From Gemmatimonadota bacterium (GTDB lineage: Bacteria; Gemmatimonadota; Gemmatimonadetes; Longimicrobiales; Gaopeijiaceae), in NCBI GenBank assembly GCA_022822445.1, contig JAJEBR010000060.1, positions 1 to 64,000 of the forward strand: a stretch of DNA of 64,000 nucleotides, read 5' to 3'. Positions 63,338-64,000 of this stretch are shown one piece after another. Numbering within the stretch: the first letter of the stretch is position 1; each line of letters begins with the position of its first letter. Below the pieces are notes generated by a model. That model was not told where the DNA came from. It made no database searches and saw only the letters and a program-made list of their open reading frames with translations. The position numbers were made by a program, and so were the translations under genes.

Positions 63338-64000
63338 CGCGTGGGTCTCCCTCCGGCCGCCGCCACGTCTTCGACCAGCTGGACGGCGGCGTCGTGAATG
63401 ATCGATTGATGGCCGTCGATGAGGACGGTCCATCCGGGCTCCACCCATTCCTGGCTGCCCGGCTCCCCGAGGAGTTCGACCAGGTACTCGTTCATCCGGC
63501 CGAGGGGAACGTAGATCCACTTGGCTCTTCCGTCCTGTTCGACGAAGAGGTGGCTGCGGCGGTCCTCCGTCTCGCGGATCGCGGTCCTGGGCACGAGGAT
63601 CCTGTCGGGGTACTGGCGGGCCTCCAGGCGCGCGTCGGCGTACATGCCGGGGCGGATGCGTCCGTCGGGATTGGGAAGCAGGACGGTGACCCGGGTCGTG
63701 TTCGTCTGCAGGTCCACGATGGGGTTGATGGTCTCGATCCGGCCGGTGAAGGTGGTGTCCGGCAGGGCCGAGAAGACCATCGAGGCCCCGCGCCCCTCCT
63801 CCAGATCGACCACGGCGGTCTCCAGAACCGAGACCGAAACCTTGATCGGATCGATCGTGACCACGGTGAGGAGCTCGGTGCCGCCCACGTGCTGGCCCGC
63901 GACAACATTCAGATCCGCGACCCGGCCCGCGAAGGGCGCCGTGATCCTGGTCTTCGCCATTTCGATTTCGGCGCGCTGGAGGTTGACTTCCGCCGCCGCG
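63334..64000 (-). CDS. RND membrane-fusion adaptor (N-terminus outside window)
   Basis: The last 222 residues of a periplasmic adaptor are present; the gene continues past the right edge. The visible part starts in the end of the coiled coil (AAEVNLQRAEIEMAK). It then runs through the second lipoyl half (RITAPFAGRVADLNV) and the beta-barrel domain (GRIETINPIVDLQTNTTRV, LPNPDGRIRPGMYADARLEA) into the membrane-proximal domain. It heads the efflux operon and feeds both RND pumps and the TolC-like channel. Confidence 0.92.
   Translation of the reverse strand, partial: AAAEVNLQRAEIEMAKTRITAPFAGRVADLNVVAGQHVGGTELLTVVTIDPIKVSVSVLETAVVDLEEGRGASMVFSALPDTTFTGRIETINPIVDLQTNTTRVTVLLPNPDGRIRPGMYADARLEARQYPDRILVPRTAIRETEDRRSHLFVEQDGRAKWIYVPLGRMNEYLVELLGEPGSQEWVEPGWTVLIDGHQSIIHDAAVQLVEDVAAAGGRPTR

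Overview
This is a high-GC, gene-dense bacterial chromosome segment with a Gram-negative envelope: TolC-type outer-membrane proteins, RND pumps, TonB-dependent receptors and lipoproteins. Three traits together suggest the phylum Gemmatimonadota: a GlnRS with a C-terminal YqeY domain, a DUF1592/DUF1552 secreted operon, and a cluster of TonB receptors and M16 proteases. This placement is an inference from gene content, not from a marker phylogeny.

Region 1 (about 1-4,400) is accessory DNA. It carries a MobC-type relaxosome gene, a pair of strong hairpins that could be an oriT, an AlpA-like regulator, a second small DNA-binding protein and an autocleavable S24 (CI/LexA-like) repressor. These are followed by a compact CBASS anti-phage operon: a 69-residue protein of unknown function, a CD-NTase and a Cap15-type 2TM beta-barrel effector. 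The layout suggests an integrative mobilizable element with defence cargo. Its integrase and relaxase would lie to the left, and its right edge is probably the AT-richer stretch before 4,404.

Region 2 (4,404-31,500) is chromosomal. In order it holds an M3 oligopeptidase with an alpha/beta hydrolase, a decayed blaI/M56 pair, glnS, gamma-glutamyltransferase, a TolC-MFP-RND efflux operon, a cold-shock protein, an AI-2E-type permease pair and a stand-alone GGQ release-factor-like protein. These are followed by a peroxiredoxin, a four-gene secreted operon (DUF1592 cytochrome-c-like, DUF1552, ankyrin, unknown), a SulP anion transporter and a serine hydrolase.

Region 3 (31,500-53,000) begins with recQ and a DinB-like protein. 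A lipoprotein M16 protease then sits divergent from a TonB receptor. A probable metal-acquisition cluster follows (ZnuD-like receptor, His-rich lipoprotein, small Cys/His secreted protein). Next come a tRNA with anticodon CAU, the M50-scpA-scpB-rluB-upp operon, rpsT, pyrR-pyrB-pyrC, an NhaC-type antiporter and tadA.

Region 4 (53,000-64,000) is a minus-strand run. It reads MFP (cut by the window end), TolC, two different RND permeases, gltX and a LexA-like regulator that has lost the Ser/Lys self-cleavage dyad.

The observations most worth following up are: the S24-regulated CBASS on a mobilizable element, in a genome whose own LexA looks non-cleavable; a dispersed intergenic repeat with two 21-bp-phased palindromes that runs into the 3' end of pyrC; the candidate oriT; and the uncharacterised small proteins in the CBASS and metal-uptake loci.
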